Under the pieces are notes generated by a model. The model saw nothing but the letters and a program-made list of their open reading frames with translations, was not told where the DNA came from and did not search any database. Positions 10,269 to 18,608 of a stretch of 35,068 nt of DNA are shown piece by piece. How positions within the stretch are numbered: the first letter of the stretch is position 1; every line of letters starts with the position of its first letter. The DNA is taken from positions 1 through 35,068 of the forward strand of contig JAEYOR010000071.1 of NCBI GenBank assembly GCA_023411615.1. Direction: 5' to 3'. A program made the position numbers and the translations under genes. The stretch comes from Actinomycetes bacterium. GTDB lineage: Bacteria; Actinomycetota; Actinomycetes; Actinomycetales; Demequinaceae.

Positions 10269-11252
10269 ATGCATCAGCGCACGTCGGCCGCGAGTGTTGC
10301 CCCCTGGGTGGCGCTCGCGGCCGTCGTACTGCTCGGGGCCGGATCGCTCGTGGTCGGCGCGGCGGACGTTCGCCTTTCCGAGCTTTTCAGCATCACCGAC
10401 GAGCATGCGCTCCTCACCCTGTCTCGCGCTCCCCGCACGGCCGCCCTCATATTGGCGGGTGGTGCGCTCGCCGTCTCGGGACTTGTCATGCAACAGCTGA
10501 CGCGCAACCGCTTTGTGGCACCCTCGACCGCCGGCACGGTGGATGCGGCGGCGCTCGGCGTGCTCGTCTCGCTCGTACTGTTCGCGAGCGCGCCGGTCAT
10601 GGGAAAGGTGCTCATCTCCACTGCCTTCGCGTTGGCGGGTACCGCAGTATTTGTGCTCGTCATTCAGCGCATCCACTTCAAAGACGTCATCTTTGTTCCG
10701 CTCATCGGGTTGCTGTTGGGGGGCGTGTACCGTGCATTCGCTGAGTTCTTCGCCTACCGCGAGAACCTGATGCAAAGCCTGAGCGTGTGGATGAATGGTG
10801 ACTTCTCGGGAGTGATCCAGGGCCGTTACGAGACTCTTTGGCTCGCCGGAATCGCAGCCGTGGCCGCATATGGCTTTGCCCACCAGTTTTCCGCCACGGC
10901 GATGGGGCGCGACTTCGCCACCGGCATCGGCGTCAACGTCAAACGCGTGACGGCAATTGGCCTCGCGATTGCCGCCTTCACCACCGCCGTCGTAGTGGTG
11001 ACGGTGGGGGCAATCCCCTTCCTTGGGCTCATCGTGCCCAACCTCGTCACCATGATCATTGGCGACAATCTGCGCCGCGCTCTGCCAGTGACCGCCCTCG
11101 CCGGAGCGGCGCTCACCCTTGCTTGCGACTTGCTTGCGCGCCTCGTCATCTTCCCGTACGAAGTCCCGGTCGGCTCCATCGTCGGTGTGCTCGGCGCTGT
11201 GATTTTCGCTGCGCTCGTGCTGAGGAAGAGGAACCGCTATGTCTCTGCGTGA
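10269..11252 (+). CDS. Iron-siderophore ABC transporter permease 1 (FecCD family)
   Basis: 327 aa with about eight to nine hydrophobic segments. FecCD features are present: LSRAPRTAALILAGGALAVSG near the N-terminus, VMQQLTRNRFVAPSTAGTVDAA, and GAIPFLGLIVPNLV near residue 255. It resembles the YclN/CeuB branch. The ATG at 10269 lies 8 bp after the lipoprotein stop with GGAG within the end of that gene. It forms a heterodimeric channel with the next gene product, with which it overlaps by 14 bp. Confidence 0.93.
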   Translation: MHQRTSAASVAPWVALAAVVLLGAGSLVVGAADVRLSELFSITDEHALLTLSRAPRTAALILAGGALAVSGLVMQQLTRNRFVAPSTAGTVDAAALGVLVSLVLFASAPVMGKVLISTAFALAGTAVFVLVIQRIHFKDVIFVPLIGLLLGGVYRAFAEFFAYRENLMQSLSVWMNGDFSGVIQGRYETLWLAGIAAVAAYGFAHQFSATAMGRDFATGIGVNVKRVTAIGLAIAAFTTAVVVVTVGAIPFLGLIVPNLVTMIIGDNLRRALPVTALAGAALTLACDLLARLVIFPYEVPVGSIVGVLGAVIFAALVLRKRNRYVSA

Positions 11253-12288
11253 GGATGTCGACACCGCCAGCGCGGTGCCTGCCGCAACGACCAATAGCGC
11301 CAGAGCCCGCCACGCTCCCCTCACCCGCCGCGCTCCCTTCAGCCCACCCGCGAGAGTGCTGGCCGTCCTCACGCTGCTCGCCCTCGCGTCGGCCGCGTTG
11401 TTCCTCACGTGGGGGGTGAACGGCCACTGGGATTACGCCCTCCCTCGCCGCGCGGAGCAAGTGATGGCACTTGCGGTGGTGGGCGCCGCCATTGCCGTGT
11501 CCACCGTCGTCTTCCAAACCCTCACCACCAACCGCATCCTCACGCCATCAATCATGGGCTTCGATGCGCTGTACGCACTCTTTGCCACCATCTTGGTGTT
11601 CGCATTCGGTGCCACCACCGTGGACACCCTCAACCCGTGGGTGATGTTTTTTGCCACCACCGTGTTGCTCATGGTGGCGGCCACTGCGCTGTATCGGTGG
11701 ATGATCGGCGACGGTTCACGCGGCCTCTACACGCTCGTGCTCATGGGGGTGATCGCCGCAACTCTCTTCACGTCCATTCAGAACTTCATGGTGCGAGTGA
11801 TGGATCCCAATGAGTACGACACCCTCCTCAATCAGTTGTTGCCGTCCTTCGGTGCGCTCGACACGGAGGTGTTGACGCTCGCTGGTTGGGCGATGGTGGC
11901 GGGCACGGTGGTGGCGTTTCGCGCTGCACGCACTCTCGATGTGTTGGCGCTTGGCAGGGAACGCGCCATTGGGCTGGGGGTCAACTACCGGCGGACTGTG
12001 ACGTGGCTGCTCGTCCTCGTCGCGCTCCTCGTGGCCGTCGCCACCGCGTTGGTGGGCCCCGTCACGTTCCTGGGCCTGCTCGTTGCCAACCTCGCGTACC
12101 AAGTCACCCGCAGCAATCGCCACGTCATCACGCTGACCGCAGCGATCTTGCTGGCGGCAATCGCCCTCATCCTGGGTCAGGCGCTGCTGCACCACGTGCT
12201 GCACTTCAACGCCACGCTCGGCTCCATCATCAATGTGGTGGGTGGGGTCTACTTCATAGTGCTGATCCTCAAGGAGTCCCGCGCATGA
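11239..12288 (+). CDS. Iron-siderophore ABC transporter permease 2 (FecCD family)
   Basis: 349 aa. The N-terminal 40 residues are a Pro/Ala/Arg-rich cytoplasmic tail, followed by multiple membrane segments. Typical FecCD parts: RRAEQVMALAVVGAAIAVST, TNRILTPSIMGFDALYALF, and GPVTFLGLLVANLAYQ near residue 275. It resembles the YclO/CeuC branch. It starts inside the end of permease 1 and its stop overlaps the ATPase start (ATGA), so the operon is tightly coupled. Confidence 0.93.
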   Translation: MSLREDVDTASAVPAATTNSARARHAPLTRRAPFSPPARVLAVLTLLALASAALFLTWGVNGHWDYALPRRAEQVMALAVVGAAIAVSTVVFQTLTTNRILTPSIMGFDALYALFATILVFAFGATTVDTLNPWVMFFATTVLLMVAATALYRWMIGDGSRGLYTLVLMGVIAATLFTSIQNFMVRVMDPNEYDTLLNQLLPSFGALDTEVLTLAGWAMVAGTVVAFRAARTLDVLALGRERAIGLGVNYRRTVTWLLVLVALLVAVATALVGPVTFLGLLVANLAYQVTRSNRHVITLTAAILLAAIALILGQALLHHVLHFNATLGSIINVVGGVYFIVLILKESRA

Positions 12289-13043
12289 TCGCCATCGACG
12301 GCCTTACCAAGTCCTACGGCCCCACCACGGTGGTTGACCGGGTCACACTCACGTTGCCCGACGCAGGGGTCACCTCGATCATCGGACCAAACGGGGCGGG
12401 CAAGTCGACGCTGCTGTCGATGGTGGCGCGGACCCTCGGGGCCGACGCTGGGACGGCCACGGTGGACGGGCTTGATGTGTTCTCGTCCCCCGGTAAGGCG
12501 GTGGCCAAGCTGCTCTCGGTGCTTCGTCAAGACACTCACATGGCCGCGCGCATCACAGTGCGTGAGCTTGTCGAGTTTGGGCGCTTTCCCCACTCAGGTG
12601 GGCGGCTAGGTGAGGCATGCCGCGCGGCGGTGGAGTCTGCACTTGAGTACTGCGACCTGCAGTCGCTCGCTGGGCGCAGTCTCCATGAGTTGAGCGGAGG
12701 CCAACGTCAACGCGCCTTTGTCGCCATGGTGCTGGCTCAAGACACTCATTACGTGTTGCTCGATGAGCCGCTCAACAATCTCGACATGGCGCATGCGACG
12801 GGGGTGATGCGGTTGCTGCGTCGCCTCGCTGACGAACGCGCCAAATCGATCGTGCTCGTGCTCCACGACATCAACTATGCGAGCGCACACTCGGACCGCA
12901 TCATCGCGATGCGTGACGGGGCGGTGGTTCACGATGGCACGCCTCAGGAGGTCATCAACCCCGTTGTACTTGGCGAGGTCTTTGGCATGCCGTTCACTGT
13001 TCACCAACTCGGAGACGATCTCGTCGCGTCGTATTACCGCTGA
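12285..13043 (+). CDS. Iron-siderophore ABC transporter ATPase
   Basis: 252 aa. A single ABC ATPase domain with Walker A GPNGAGKST at 34-42, signature LSGGQRQR, Walker B YVLLDEPLNNLD and an HDINYA switch region. It resembles the YclP/CeuD/FepC type and powers uptake through the two permeases. The true start is the ATG at 12285 (AAGGAG at 12271, 4-bp ATGA overlap with permease 2); the longer upstream reading in the same frame runs through the permease gene and is a shadow. Last gene of the operon. Confidence 0.95.
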   Translation: MIAIDGLTKSYGPTTVVDRVTLTLPDAGVTSIIGPNGAGKSTLLSMVARTLGADAGTATVDGLDVFSSPGKAVAKLLSVLRQDTHMAARITVRELVEFGRFPHSGGRLGEACRAAVESALEYCDLQSLAGRSLHELSGGQRQRAFVAMVLAQDTHYVLLDEPLNNLDMAHATGVMRLLRRLADERAKSIVLVLHDINYASAHSDRIIAMRDGAVVHDGTPQEVINPVVLGEVFGMPFTVHQLGDDLVASYYR

Positions 13044-13160
13044 TGGCAGCGTCGGCTGTTCATCGGACCTGCTTTGGCCGTGGGGTTGCGCTGGACACGA
13101 CCGCGCGGCAGGCTCTCAGTGAGCCGACGTTCGCCTCATACGCGCCAAACCGGAGTCCAC

Positions 13161-13508
13161 ATGACCCAGTACTTGCTCTCTGTCCACAACGATTACACCG
13201 CCGCGCCGCCCACGCCCGAGCGGATGCAAGGCTTCTATGAGGCAGTGGGCCGTTTCAATGAGGACCTCAAGGCCTCGGGTGCGTGGGTTTTTGCGGGTGG
13301 CCTTGATGAACCGAGCACAGCGGCCGTCGTCTCCTTCAAGGATGGAGCCCGTACCGACGCCGGTGGTCCGTACCAGGAGGGTGCTGTGCAGTTGGGCGGC
13401 TTCTGGGTGATTGAGGCGAGCGAGATTGACGCGGCGATGAGTTGGGCTGCGCTCGCCTCGGAGGCGTGCGGCGCCCCGATTGAAGTACGGCCGTTCCAAG
13501 GGGTGTAG
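13161..13508 (+). CDS. YCII/DGPF-family protein
   Basis: 115 aa. It begins MTQYLLSVHNDYTAAPPTPE, with a central GAWVFAGGLDEPS, and carries the GGPYQEGAVQLGGFWVIEA segment that corresponds to the 'DGPF/DGPY' motif of the YCII-related family. Members are small ferredoxin-like-fold proteins, often co-encoded with ECF sigma factors or dehalogenase-like enzymes; the biochemical role is not established for most. The ATG at 13161 is supported by GGAG 6-8 bases upstream. It sits alone between the iron operon and the VanZ gene. Confidence 0.82.
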   Translation: MTQYLLSVHNDYTAAPPTPERMQGFYEAVGRFNEDLKASGAWVFAGGLDEPSTAAVVSFKDGARTDAGGPYQEGAVQLGGFWVIEASEIDAAMSWAALASEACGAPIEVRPFQGV

Positions 13509-13601
13509 CCCACCCGCACTCCACGGGGGTTTGCGTCCGGGTACCCTCGCTACGTTGGCTGAGACCGCGCGCCGGGTGCGGCGCTGGCAGGGAGACGGGG
13601 C

Positions 13602-14204
13602 ATGAGGGCCTGGGAGTACTTTGGCGTCACCACCGGTGTGCTGCTGGGCGTGGCCGTGGTGCTCGCCCTCGCCGTTCTCGTCATCCTCGTAGCCGCATGG
13701 GGCGGGATGCGCCGTGCGCTCGTTCTTGCTCCATATGTGCTCCTTGCGATGGCCGTGACAGGCGTCCTGGTTGCCACGCTCGGATTCTCCGTGGGTGACG
13801 GGACGGGACCGTCCGGAATCAACCTCACGCCGTTTGAAGAGATCCGCCGCGGCTTGCGCGGCGGCGCAAGCGAAGTGGTTGCCGCGAATGTGTGGGGCAA
13901 TGTGGCGATGTTCGTCCCCATCGGTGTGCTGCTCGTATGCATCTGGAGTTCGCCGCTGTGGGCACGCATTCCGATGGCGACGGTGGCAGGCACGGGACTG
14001 TCCGTGGCGATCGAGCTCACCCAGCTGACGCTGCACCGCGTCGCCGACATTGACGACGTGATTCTCAATGGTGCTGGCGCCTTGGCTGGCGCGGTGGTCG
14101 CGGCCGTCGTGGTGGTGTTGGTGCGGTTGGTGCGGTGGGTTGCGCGCCGGTTGCGCGGCCGACGCTCGGGCGAGGTCGTGGCCGACGCTACTGACGTCAG
14201 TTGA
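13602..14204 (+). CDS. VanZ-like family membrane protein
   Basis: 200 aa with about five membrane segments. VanZ-family landmarks are visible: INLTPFEEI at about 67-75, NVWGNVAMFVPIGVLLVCIW at about 97-116, SVAIELTQL at about 134-142, and the acidic DIDDVILNGAGALAG at about 149-163. The C-terminus is basic and cytoplasmic. VanZ proteins are linked to teicoplanin tolerance, but most chromosomal members have no known function. The ATG at 13602 follows GGGAGACGGGGC. Last host gene before the tRNA. Confidence 0.85.
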   Translation: MRAWEYFGVTTGVLLGVAVVLALAVLVILVAAWGGMRRALVLAPYVLLAMAVTGVLVATLGFSVGDGTGPSGINLTPFEEIRRGLRGGASEVVAANVWGNVAMFVPIGVLLVCIWSSPLWARIPMATVAGTGLSVAIELTQLTLHRVADIDDVILNGAGALAGAVVAAVVVVLVRLVRWVARRLRGRRSGEVVADATDVS

Positions 14205-14268
14205 GGCACGGCACACGGCGACGGCGCCCGTCACGGCACGCCGCGTCGGGCATTAGGATGCTGGGGCG

Positions 14269-14341
14269 GGGCCTCTAGCTCAGTTGGTAGAGCAGCGGAC
14301 TTTTAATCCGCGGGTCGTGGGTTCGAGCCCCACGGGGCCCA
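14269..14341 (+). tRNA. tRNA-Lys(TTT)
   Basis: A complete 73-base cloverleaf. The acceptor arm GGGCCTC pairs with GGGGCCC, with discriminator A. The D arm is GCTC-AGTTGGTA-GAGC, the anticodon arm GCGGA-CTTTTAA-TCCGC with anticodon TTT, and the T arm GTGGG-TTCGAGC-CCCAC. A TAGGAT -10-like box lies just upstream. Its 3' 42 bases are the left copy of the 45-bp attachment repeat, so the 3' half was reconstituted by the inserted element. Confidence 0.97.
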
Positions 14342-14344
14342 CTC
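14300..14344 (+). repeat. attL (45-bp direct repeat, left)
   Basis: Identical over 45 bp to 25153-25197. It starts at the first base of the anticodon loop (CTTTTAA) and ends 3 bases beyond the tRNA (ACTC). The strand-exchange core is therefore probably in the anticodon stem-loop region, a common subsite for tyrosine integrases. Confidence 0.93.
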
Positions 14345-14390
14345 GTTTACCAGGGGCGTTGTTGGGTGGGTGGGCGCGGGCGCCCGGAGA

Positions 14391-14412
14391 ACCCCTCCGA
14401 AACCCCTCCGGG
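14391..14412 (+). repeat. Candidate integrase arm-type sites, left
   Basis: Two direct copies of ACCCCTCCG at 14391 and 14402 (11-bp spacing), about 50 bp inside attL. A matching pair (ATCCCCTCC, 25002 and 25014) lies inside the right end in the same orientation. Confidence 0.45.
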
Positions 14413-14431
14413 TGCCGCCTATCATTGACTG

Positions 14432-14716
14432 ATGCGAGTGCAATTACGGGCGAACGCGCGTGCCGGGGTCAGTCTCGAGTGCGACGACGACACGTACTAC
14501 GTCATCGTCGACGGTGAAGTGCACGTTGCGACAGCGGTCGAGAGTTATGCGCGCATCGCCTACTCAGAAGCCGTCGAGGAACGGACCGACGCCGCTGCAA
14601 CCCGTGCCCGCGAGCGGACCGCCCACGACATCCAAGCTGCACGGTGGGAGGGGTTCGGGACTGGTGCCCGCAGTGGAAAGAAGCGCGGCGGCAAAGGCGG
14701 GCGGGGTGGGGTCTGA
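14432..14716 (+). CDS. Small protein of unknown function, left end of element
   Basis: 94 aa. The first 45 residues look like a compact beta-rich unit (RVQLRANARAG...TYYVIVDGEVHVA); the middle (45-75) is helical and charged, and the C-terminus is a Lys/Gly/Arg tail (SGKKRGGKGGRGGV) that could bind nucleic acid. No helix-turn-helix is visible, so it does not look like the C-protein regulator of an R-M system. It precedes the putative restriction gene by 79 bp on the same strand. No strong Shine-Dalgarno is visible before the ATG at 14432. I do not recognise the family; whether it belongs to the R-M unit is open. Confidence 0.6.
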   Translation: MRVQLRANARAGVSLECDDDTYYVIVDGEVHVATAVESYARIAYSEAVEERTDAAATRARERTAHDIQAARWEGFGTGARSGKKRGGKGGRGGV

Positions 14717-14795
14717 GCGGCGCGCCCATCATGTCTTGTCAGCCGCCTGCGCCAAAATCGGTTCACACCTAGCACGGCGGAGGAAGCGACCCAAT

Positions 14796-15590
14796 ATGGA
14801 CATGGTCACCCAGGATCACCTTTACCGCGAGATTCTTCTCGAACCGCTGAGAAAGTGTGCGTCCTACCTACCCAAGATGGGCGGAGAAGGCGAGGTCGAC
14901 TTCGATGGCTTCTCGCGCATGTACGGGGCCGACCCGCTCTACCACTGGATGGGCCTGGATACTGAATTGATGTTCGCGGCGCACAAGGCCGCAGGTGGGA
15001 TGACATCTATCTACCGCCAACTCGGCATCGGATGCGAGCGTCTCTTTCGCCAGACCCTGCGCGACCAACTCAAACTCGATGCCGAGCAGGTCAAGTGGTC
15101 GTACCAAGTCGTACTGACCGCAACAAAGCACAAGACGCTGACTCTCGATGGACGCATTGAACTGTCTGAGATTCAGGACCAGGCAGCCCGGGACCGGGTG
15201 GCCGCTTGGATTGAAGACCAACGCGCTGCACTCGGAATATCAACGCCACTTCGAGGTGCCGTGTTCGAAGTACGTCAGGGGTACAAGTCTGCCGATTCCA
15301 AGCGCCAGAACGGCGATATTGCAAACGCGGCGCAAGCCCTCGCCGACTCGTATCTTCCGGTCTTAGCCGTCATGAGCACTCAAATCAATCGCGTAGTCCA
15401 CGAGCGCTACCTCGTCAACAACTGGGCTGTACTCCTGGGCAGCGTTGGTGCCGAGGACAGCCTACGCAGCACCTTTGACTTCCTGCGCGAGGTGGTCGGT
15501 TACGATCTCGAGGCCTTCTTTGCGCGAAACGCCGACTCGCTGCGCGCCGAGACGGAATTGATCCTGCGCCAACTCTTGGAGGCAAAGTAG
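14796..15590 (+). CDS. Predicted type II restriction endonuclease
   Basis: 264 aa, unannotated by clear homology. The segment VFEVRQGYKSADSKRQNGDI (156-175) has the look of a PD-(D/E)XK-type active-site strand: Glu158 followed by basic Arg160, Lys164 and Lys169. The stop overlaps the start of a DNA methyltransferase (TAGTG, 1 bp), the classic tight pairing of a type II R-M system. The N-terminal half (residues 1-150) is alpha-helical and charged. The ATG at 14796 has GGAGG at 14779-14783; the longer reading in this frame overlaps the preceding small gene and is not used. The call rests mainly on context and on one motif, so it remains a prediction. Confidence 0.6.
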   Translation: MDMVTQDHLYREILLEPLRKCASYLPKMGGEGEVDFDGFSRMYGADPLYHWMGLDTELMFAAHKAAGGMTSIYRQLGIGCERLFRQTLRDQLKLDAEQVKWSYQVVLTATKHKTLTLDGRIELSEIQDQAARDRVAAWIEDQRAALGISTPLRGAVFEVRQGYKSADSKRQNGDIANAAQALADSYLPVLAVMSTQINRVVHERYLVNNWAVLLGSVGAEDSLRSTFDFLREVVGYDLEAFFARNADSLRAETELILRQLLEAK

Positions 15591-16831
15591 TGGCAACCCC
15601 GAGAAACTCGCATCTCACCTTCGTCGCGAATCGAGGCGTCGGGCGTCATGGCTGGCTGCGCCTGACTCCGGCTTATTCCGTCGACCTTGTGCGCAGCGAG
15701 GTGGATTCGCTTGCGACGCCTGCGGTTGTCGTCGACCCCTTCTCCGGTACGGGCACGACGGCCCTAGCGGCGGCAGAGCACGGCCTTGTGGGTCAAGCGA
15801 TTGACGTCAACCCCTTCCTCGTCTGGCTCGGTACCGTGAAGACGACGAACTACGCGACGTACGACACCGATGAGGCCAGGACCGTCGCCGAGGATGTCGT
15901 CGACCTAGCTGCGCGCTTGGAGGCCACGGCCGCAGAACTATGGCTGCCCCCGCTCCACAACATCGAGCGCTGGTGGCCCGAGGGGGCACTCCGAGCTCTC
16001 GCGGCGATCAAACACGCACTTGATGCCACGAGTATGCGGGCGACCGCGCGCGACCTGCTGCTTGTCGCCTTCTGCCGAACGCTCATCAAGGTCAGCAATG
16101 CAGCTTTCAACCACCAGTCGATGTCGTTTAAGGATGCCGTTGCGCACACGGGTTCGTGGGAGTCTGCCGAGTATGCGGCAACACTTGCGCGGTATCTGGA
16201 AGACGCCACTCTCATCGCCGATGAGGCCCGCGCTGACCTGCTCGGGTCGGCGAAACTTGTGCTCGGCGACTCACGAGGCACCGCGCCCGACATGCCCCTT
16301 GCGGACCTTCTTCTGACCTCGCCGCCCTATGTAAACCGCATGTCGTATATCCGAGAACTGCGTCCTTACATGTACTGGCTGGGATACCTCGAGGATGCGG
16401 TGGAAGCGAGCGACCTCGACTGGAAGGCCATCGGTGGCACGTGGGGCTCGGCGACGAGCAAAGTCGGCAAGTGGCGACCCGAACGTGCTGGCACTCCTGT
16501 TGACGACCTGATGGAGCCGCTTTGCGATGCCATTTGCGAAAGTGGCGCCAGGAATGCACCGTTGCTTGCGAACTACGTACGCAAGTACTTCCACGACATG
16601 TGGGAGCATTTCCAGTTCGCGCAGGGCCTGGTCCGACCGGGCGGCAACGCGGTCTACATCATCGGCAACTCGACGTTCTATGGCCAGGTAGTGCCTGCTG
16701 AGGACTGGTACGGCCGCATGCTAAGTGCACTCGGGTACCGAAATGTGGAGATCGAGAACATTCGAAAGCGGAACAGTAACAAGCATCTGTACGAGTACCG
16801 CGTTTCGGCTGAACGGCCCTCGCTCGGCTAG
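15590..16831 (+). CDS. DNA methyltransferase (m4C/m6A amino-MTase, SPPY type)
   Basis: 413 aa. SAM-binding motif I is DPFSGTG at 49-55, followed by ALAAAEHG and an acidic residue in IDVNPF (motif II). The catalytic motif IV is TSPPY at 243-247; the SPPY form is typical of cytosine-N4 methyltransferases. About 190 residues separate the two motifs, with the insertion presumably holding recognition functions; motif I precedes motif IV as in gamma-like enzymes. VRPGGNAVYIIGNSTFYG (about 345-362) fits a following core strand. The GTG start overlaps the upstream stop by 1 bp and has GGAGG at 15577. It should protect the element's host DNA against the partner nuclease. It ends in a 4-bp convergent overlap with the integrase gene. 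Confidence 0.88.
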   Translation: MATPRNSHLTFVANRGVGRHGWLRLTPAYSVDLVRSEVDSLATPAVVVDPFSGTGTTALAAAEHGLVGQAIDVNPFLVWLGTVKTTNYATYDTDEARTVAEDVVDLAARLEATAAELWLPPLHNIERWWPEGALRALAAIKHALDATSMRATARDLLLVAFCRTLIKVSNAAFNHQSMSFKDAVAHTGSWESAEYAATLARYLEDATLIADEARADLLGSAKLVLGDSRGTAPDMPLADLLLTSPPYVNRMSYIRELRPYMYWLGYLEDAVEASDLDWKAIGGTWGSATSKVGKWRPERAGTPVDDLMEPLCDAICESGARNAPLLANYVRKYFHDMWEHFQFAQGLVRPGGNAVYIIGNSTFYGQVVPAEDWYGRMLSALGYRNVEIENIRKRNSNKHLYEYRVSAERPSLG

Positions 16832-17970
16832 GACCGCATTGCCCCGACGAACGCTTCGAACCGCTCGACGTGGCTCGCATAGTCGCTCGGGTACAGGTGC
16901 GCGTAAATCGCATCCGTGGTGGCGAGGTTGGCGTGTCCGAGCCACCTCGACACCTCGTAGGGCGGGAACCCCGCCGCGAGCATCAGCGAGGCAAACGTGT
17001 GGCGCAAGTCATGGAAACGCATCTCCGGTAGGCCTGTGGCACGGAGGGTCGGCCGCAGGTAGCTACGTCGGAACGACCCCACGTCAAACACCCTCGAGAA
17101 GTCCACAAGGTGCGTGCCCGGCATGCGGCCCGGCCACAACAGCGCATCAGGGTTCGCGCGGTGTGGATGGGCGAATACGTATTCGCGGAGTTCGCCGATG
17201 AGCCGCCGATCGAGCAGCGGAACCGTCCGGGTTGACCGGGCAGACTTGGGCGTCCCGACCCGCCACTCCCCCGCGATGCGTTGGAGCGTCTGGCGGACGT
17301 CGATGTGCCCCGATCGCAAGTCCACATCACGGATTCGTAGCCCCGTGAGTTCGGCGGCGCGCAGCCCCGTGTACGCGGCGAAGCGCACCAGCAGCCCGTA
17401 CGGCGGCGACAGGTCGTCGAGCTCGGTCGCGAGCGCCTCGACTTGGGCAGCGGTCAAGAACACCGGAGCGAATCCGTGCGCATCCGCCGCCTTCGGCAGC
17501 CTCACCCCGTCGCACGGGTTGTACGTGATGAGTCGGTCGTCCTGCGCGTACCGGAAGACCTTCTTCAGCGCGACGTAGTGGTGGTGGACCGTCGTCGGCG
17601 AAAGACCCTCGGCATGGAGCTTGGTGACCCAGGCCTGCACCTCGGAGCGCGTCACCTCGGTGACCTTGCGGCGCCCGAAGGTGGGTGTGACACGGTTGCG
17701 GTAGATCGTGACGTAGCCGCGAAACGTGCGGAGCTTGAGGCCGGGCCGGGACGCCTCCATCGACGCCTCGATCACCTCGGCCACCGTCGGCACCCGTCGC
17801 GTGAGCGGAGTGGTTGGAGTGCCCTCCGCGAGCTGGTTCTCCACCTTCAGCGCGAACCGCTCTGCCTCGCGCTTGACGGTGAAGGTGCGCTGGCGAAACC
17901 GCCCATCGGCCCGCCACCGGACCTCGTAGGCGGTACCGCTGGCACGCGCAACGGTACGAACGTGTGCCAT
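16828..17970 (-). CDS. int: Tyrosine-type site-specific integrase
   Basis: 380 aa. The N-terminus (about 1-50) resembles the arm-type DNA-binding domain (YEVRWRADGRFRQRTFTVKREAE), and residues about 62-155 the SAM-like core-binding domain. The catalytic residues are all present: Arg204 in TGLRAAELTGL, the Lys of GTPKSARSTRTVPL, His320/Arg323 in HDLRHT, His346 in LGHAN and the nucleophile Tyr356 in DAIYAHL. It should recombine attP with the tRNA-Lys attB. It lies about 2.5 kb from attL rather than next to it, with the R-M genes between. The ATG at 17970 overlaps the stop of the serine recombinase (TGATG), so its expression is translationally coupled to that gene. Confidence 0.96.
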   Translation of the reverse strand: MAHVRTVARASGTAYEVRWRADGRFRQRTFTVKREAERFALKVENQLAEGTPTTPLTRRVPTVAEVIEASMEASRPGLKLRTFRGYVTIYRNRVTPTFGRRKVTEVTRSEVQAWVTKLHAEGLSPTTVHHHYVALKKVFRYAQDDRLITYNPCDGVRLPKAADAHGFAPVFLTAAQVEALATELDDLSPPYGLLVRFAAYTGLRAAELTGLRIRDVDLRSGHIDVRQTLQRIAGEWRVGTPKSARSTRTVPLLDRRLIGELREYVFAHPHRANPDALLWPGRMPGTHLVDFSRVFDVGSFRRSYLRPTLRATGLPEMRFHDLRHTFASLMLAAGFPPYEVSRWLGHANLATTDAIYAHLYPSDYASHVERFEAFVGAMRS

Positions 17971-18608
17971 CAGGCCACCACCTCGTCTCGCTTGATGAGA
18001 CGGGCAACGGTGCTGGCGTGCCAGGTGCCGCCGTGGGCCGTCGGTACTCGCTCCTCGTTGAGCCGGTCAGCAATCCGCTTGTAGGACATGCCCAGCGTTC
18101 GCAGCTCGTACAGCCGCGCCATCGACTCTGCCGGCAGAGCACGTGGCCGCCCCAACTTCACGCCCCGCCCCTGCGCCGCCTTCAACGCGAGCGACGTCCT
18201 CTCGCCAATGGCTCGGCGCTCCCACTGCGCTACCGCCGCCATGACGTTGGCGACCAACTCTCCTCCCGACGTCGTGGTGTCCACGCCAACGTCGAGCGCG
18301 TTGACGGCCCAATGTTGCTTGCGGGCGACGGACAGCAGACCCGCGAAGTCCTGCACCGAGCGCGACAGCCGGTCCAACTTCGACACCACGAGCGCGTCTG
18401 CCTCGCCCCGACCCAACGCCGCGAGGGCGTCCTGCAACGCGGGCCGGTCGAGCGACTTGGCAGACAGTCCCTCGTCCGTGTGCCACACCACCTCCCAGCC
18501 CTTCGCCTCGGCGTGGGCGGCGATGGCCTTGCGTTGAGCGGCTAGCCCAAGCCCGCTCCGACCCTGCTCCTCGGTCGAGACTCGGGTGTACCCGATCACT
18601 GTTCTCAC
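17970..18608 (-). CDS. Small serine recombinase (resolvase/invertase family)
   Basis: 212 aa. The N-terminal catalytic domain starts VIGYTRVSTEEQG with nucleophile Ser11, then DEGLSAKSLDRPALQDAL, LVVSKLDRLSRS (catalytic arginines) and NVMAAVAQWERRAIGERT on the E-helix. The C-terminal part (about 160-205) is the HTH DNA-binding domain (MSYKRIADRLNEERVPTAHG). Length matches resolvase/invertase types, not large serine integrases. The GTG start at 18608 is preceded by AAGGAAC. It may resolve multimers of a circular form, invert a segment, or act as a regulator; no res-type target is proven, although an inverted repeat spans its start. Confidence 0.92.
   Translation of the reverse strand: MRTVIGYTRVSTEEQGRSGLGLAAQRKAIAAHAEAKGWEVVWHTDEGLSAKSLDRPALQDALAALGRGEADALVVSKLDRLSRSVQDFAGLLSVARKQHWAVNALDVGVDTTTSGGELVANVMAAVAQWERRAIGERTSLALKAAQGRGVKLGRPRALPAESMARLYELRTLGMSYKRIADRLNEERVPTAHGGTWHASTVARLIKRDEVVA

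Noticed and set aside
10212..11408. 398-aa minus-strand ORF antisense to permease 1
   Set aside because: Complete overlap with a well-supported permease gene and a hydrophilic repetitive composition with no family features.
14432..14716. C-protein-type controller of the R-M system
   Set aside because: No helix-turn-helix pattern is visible in the 94-aa product.
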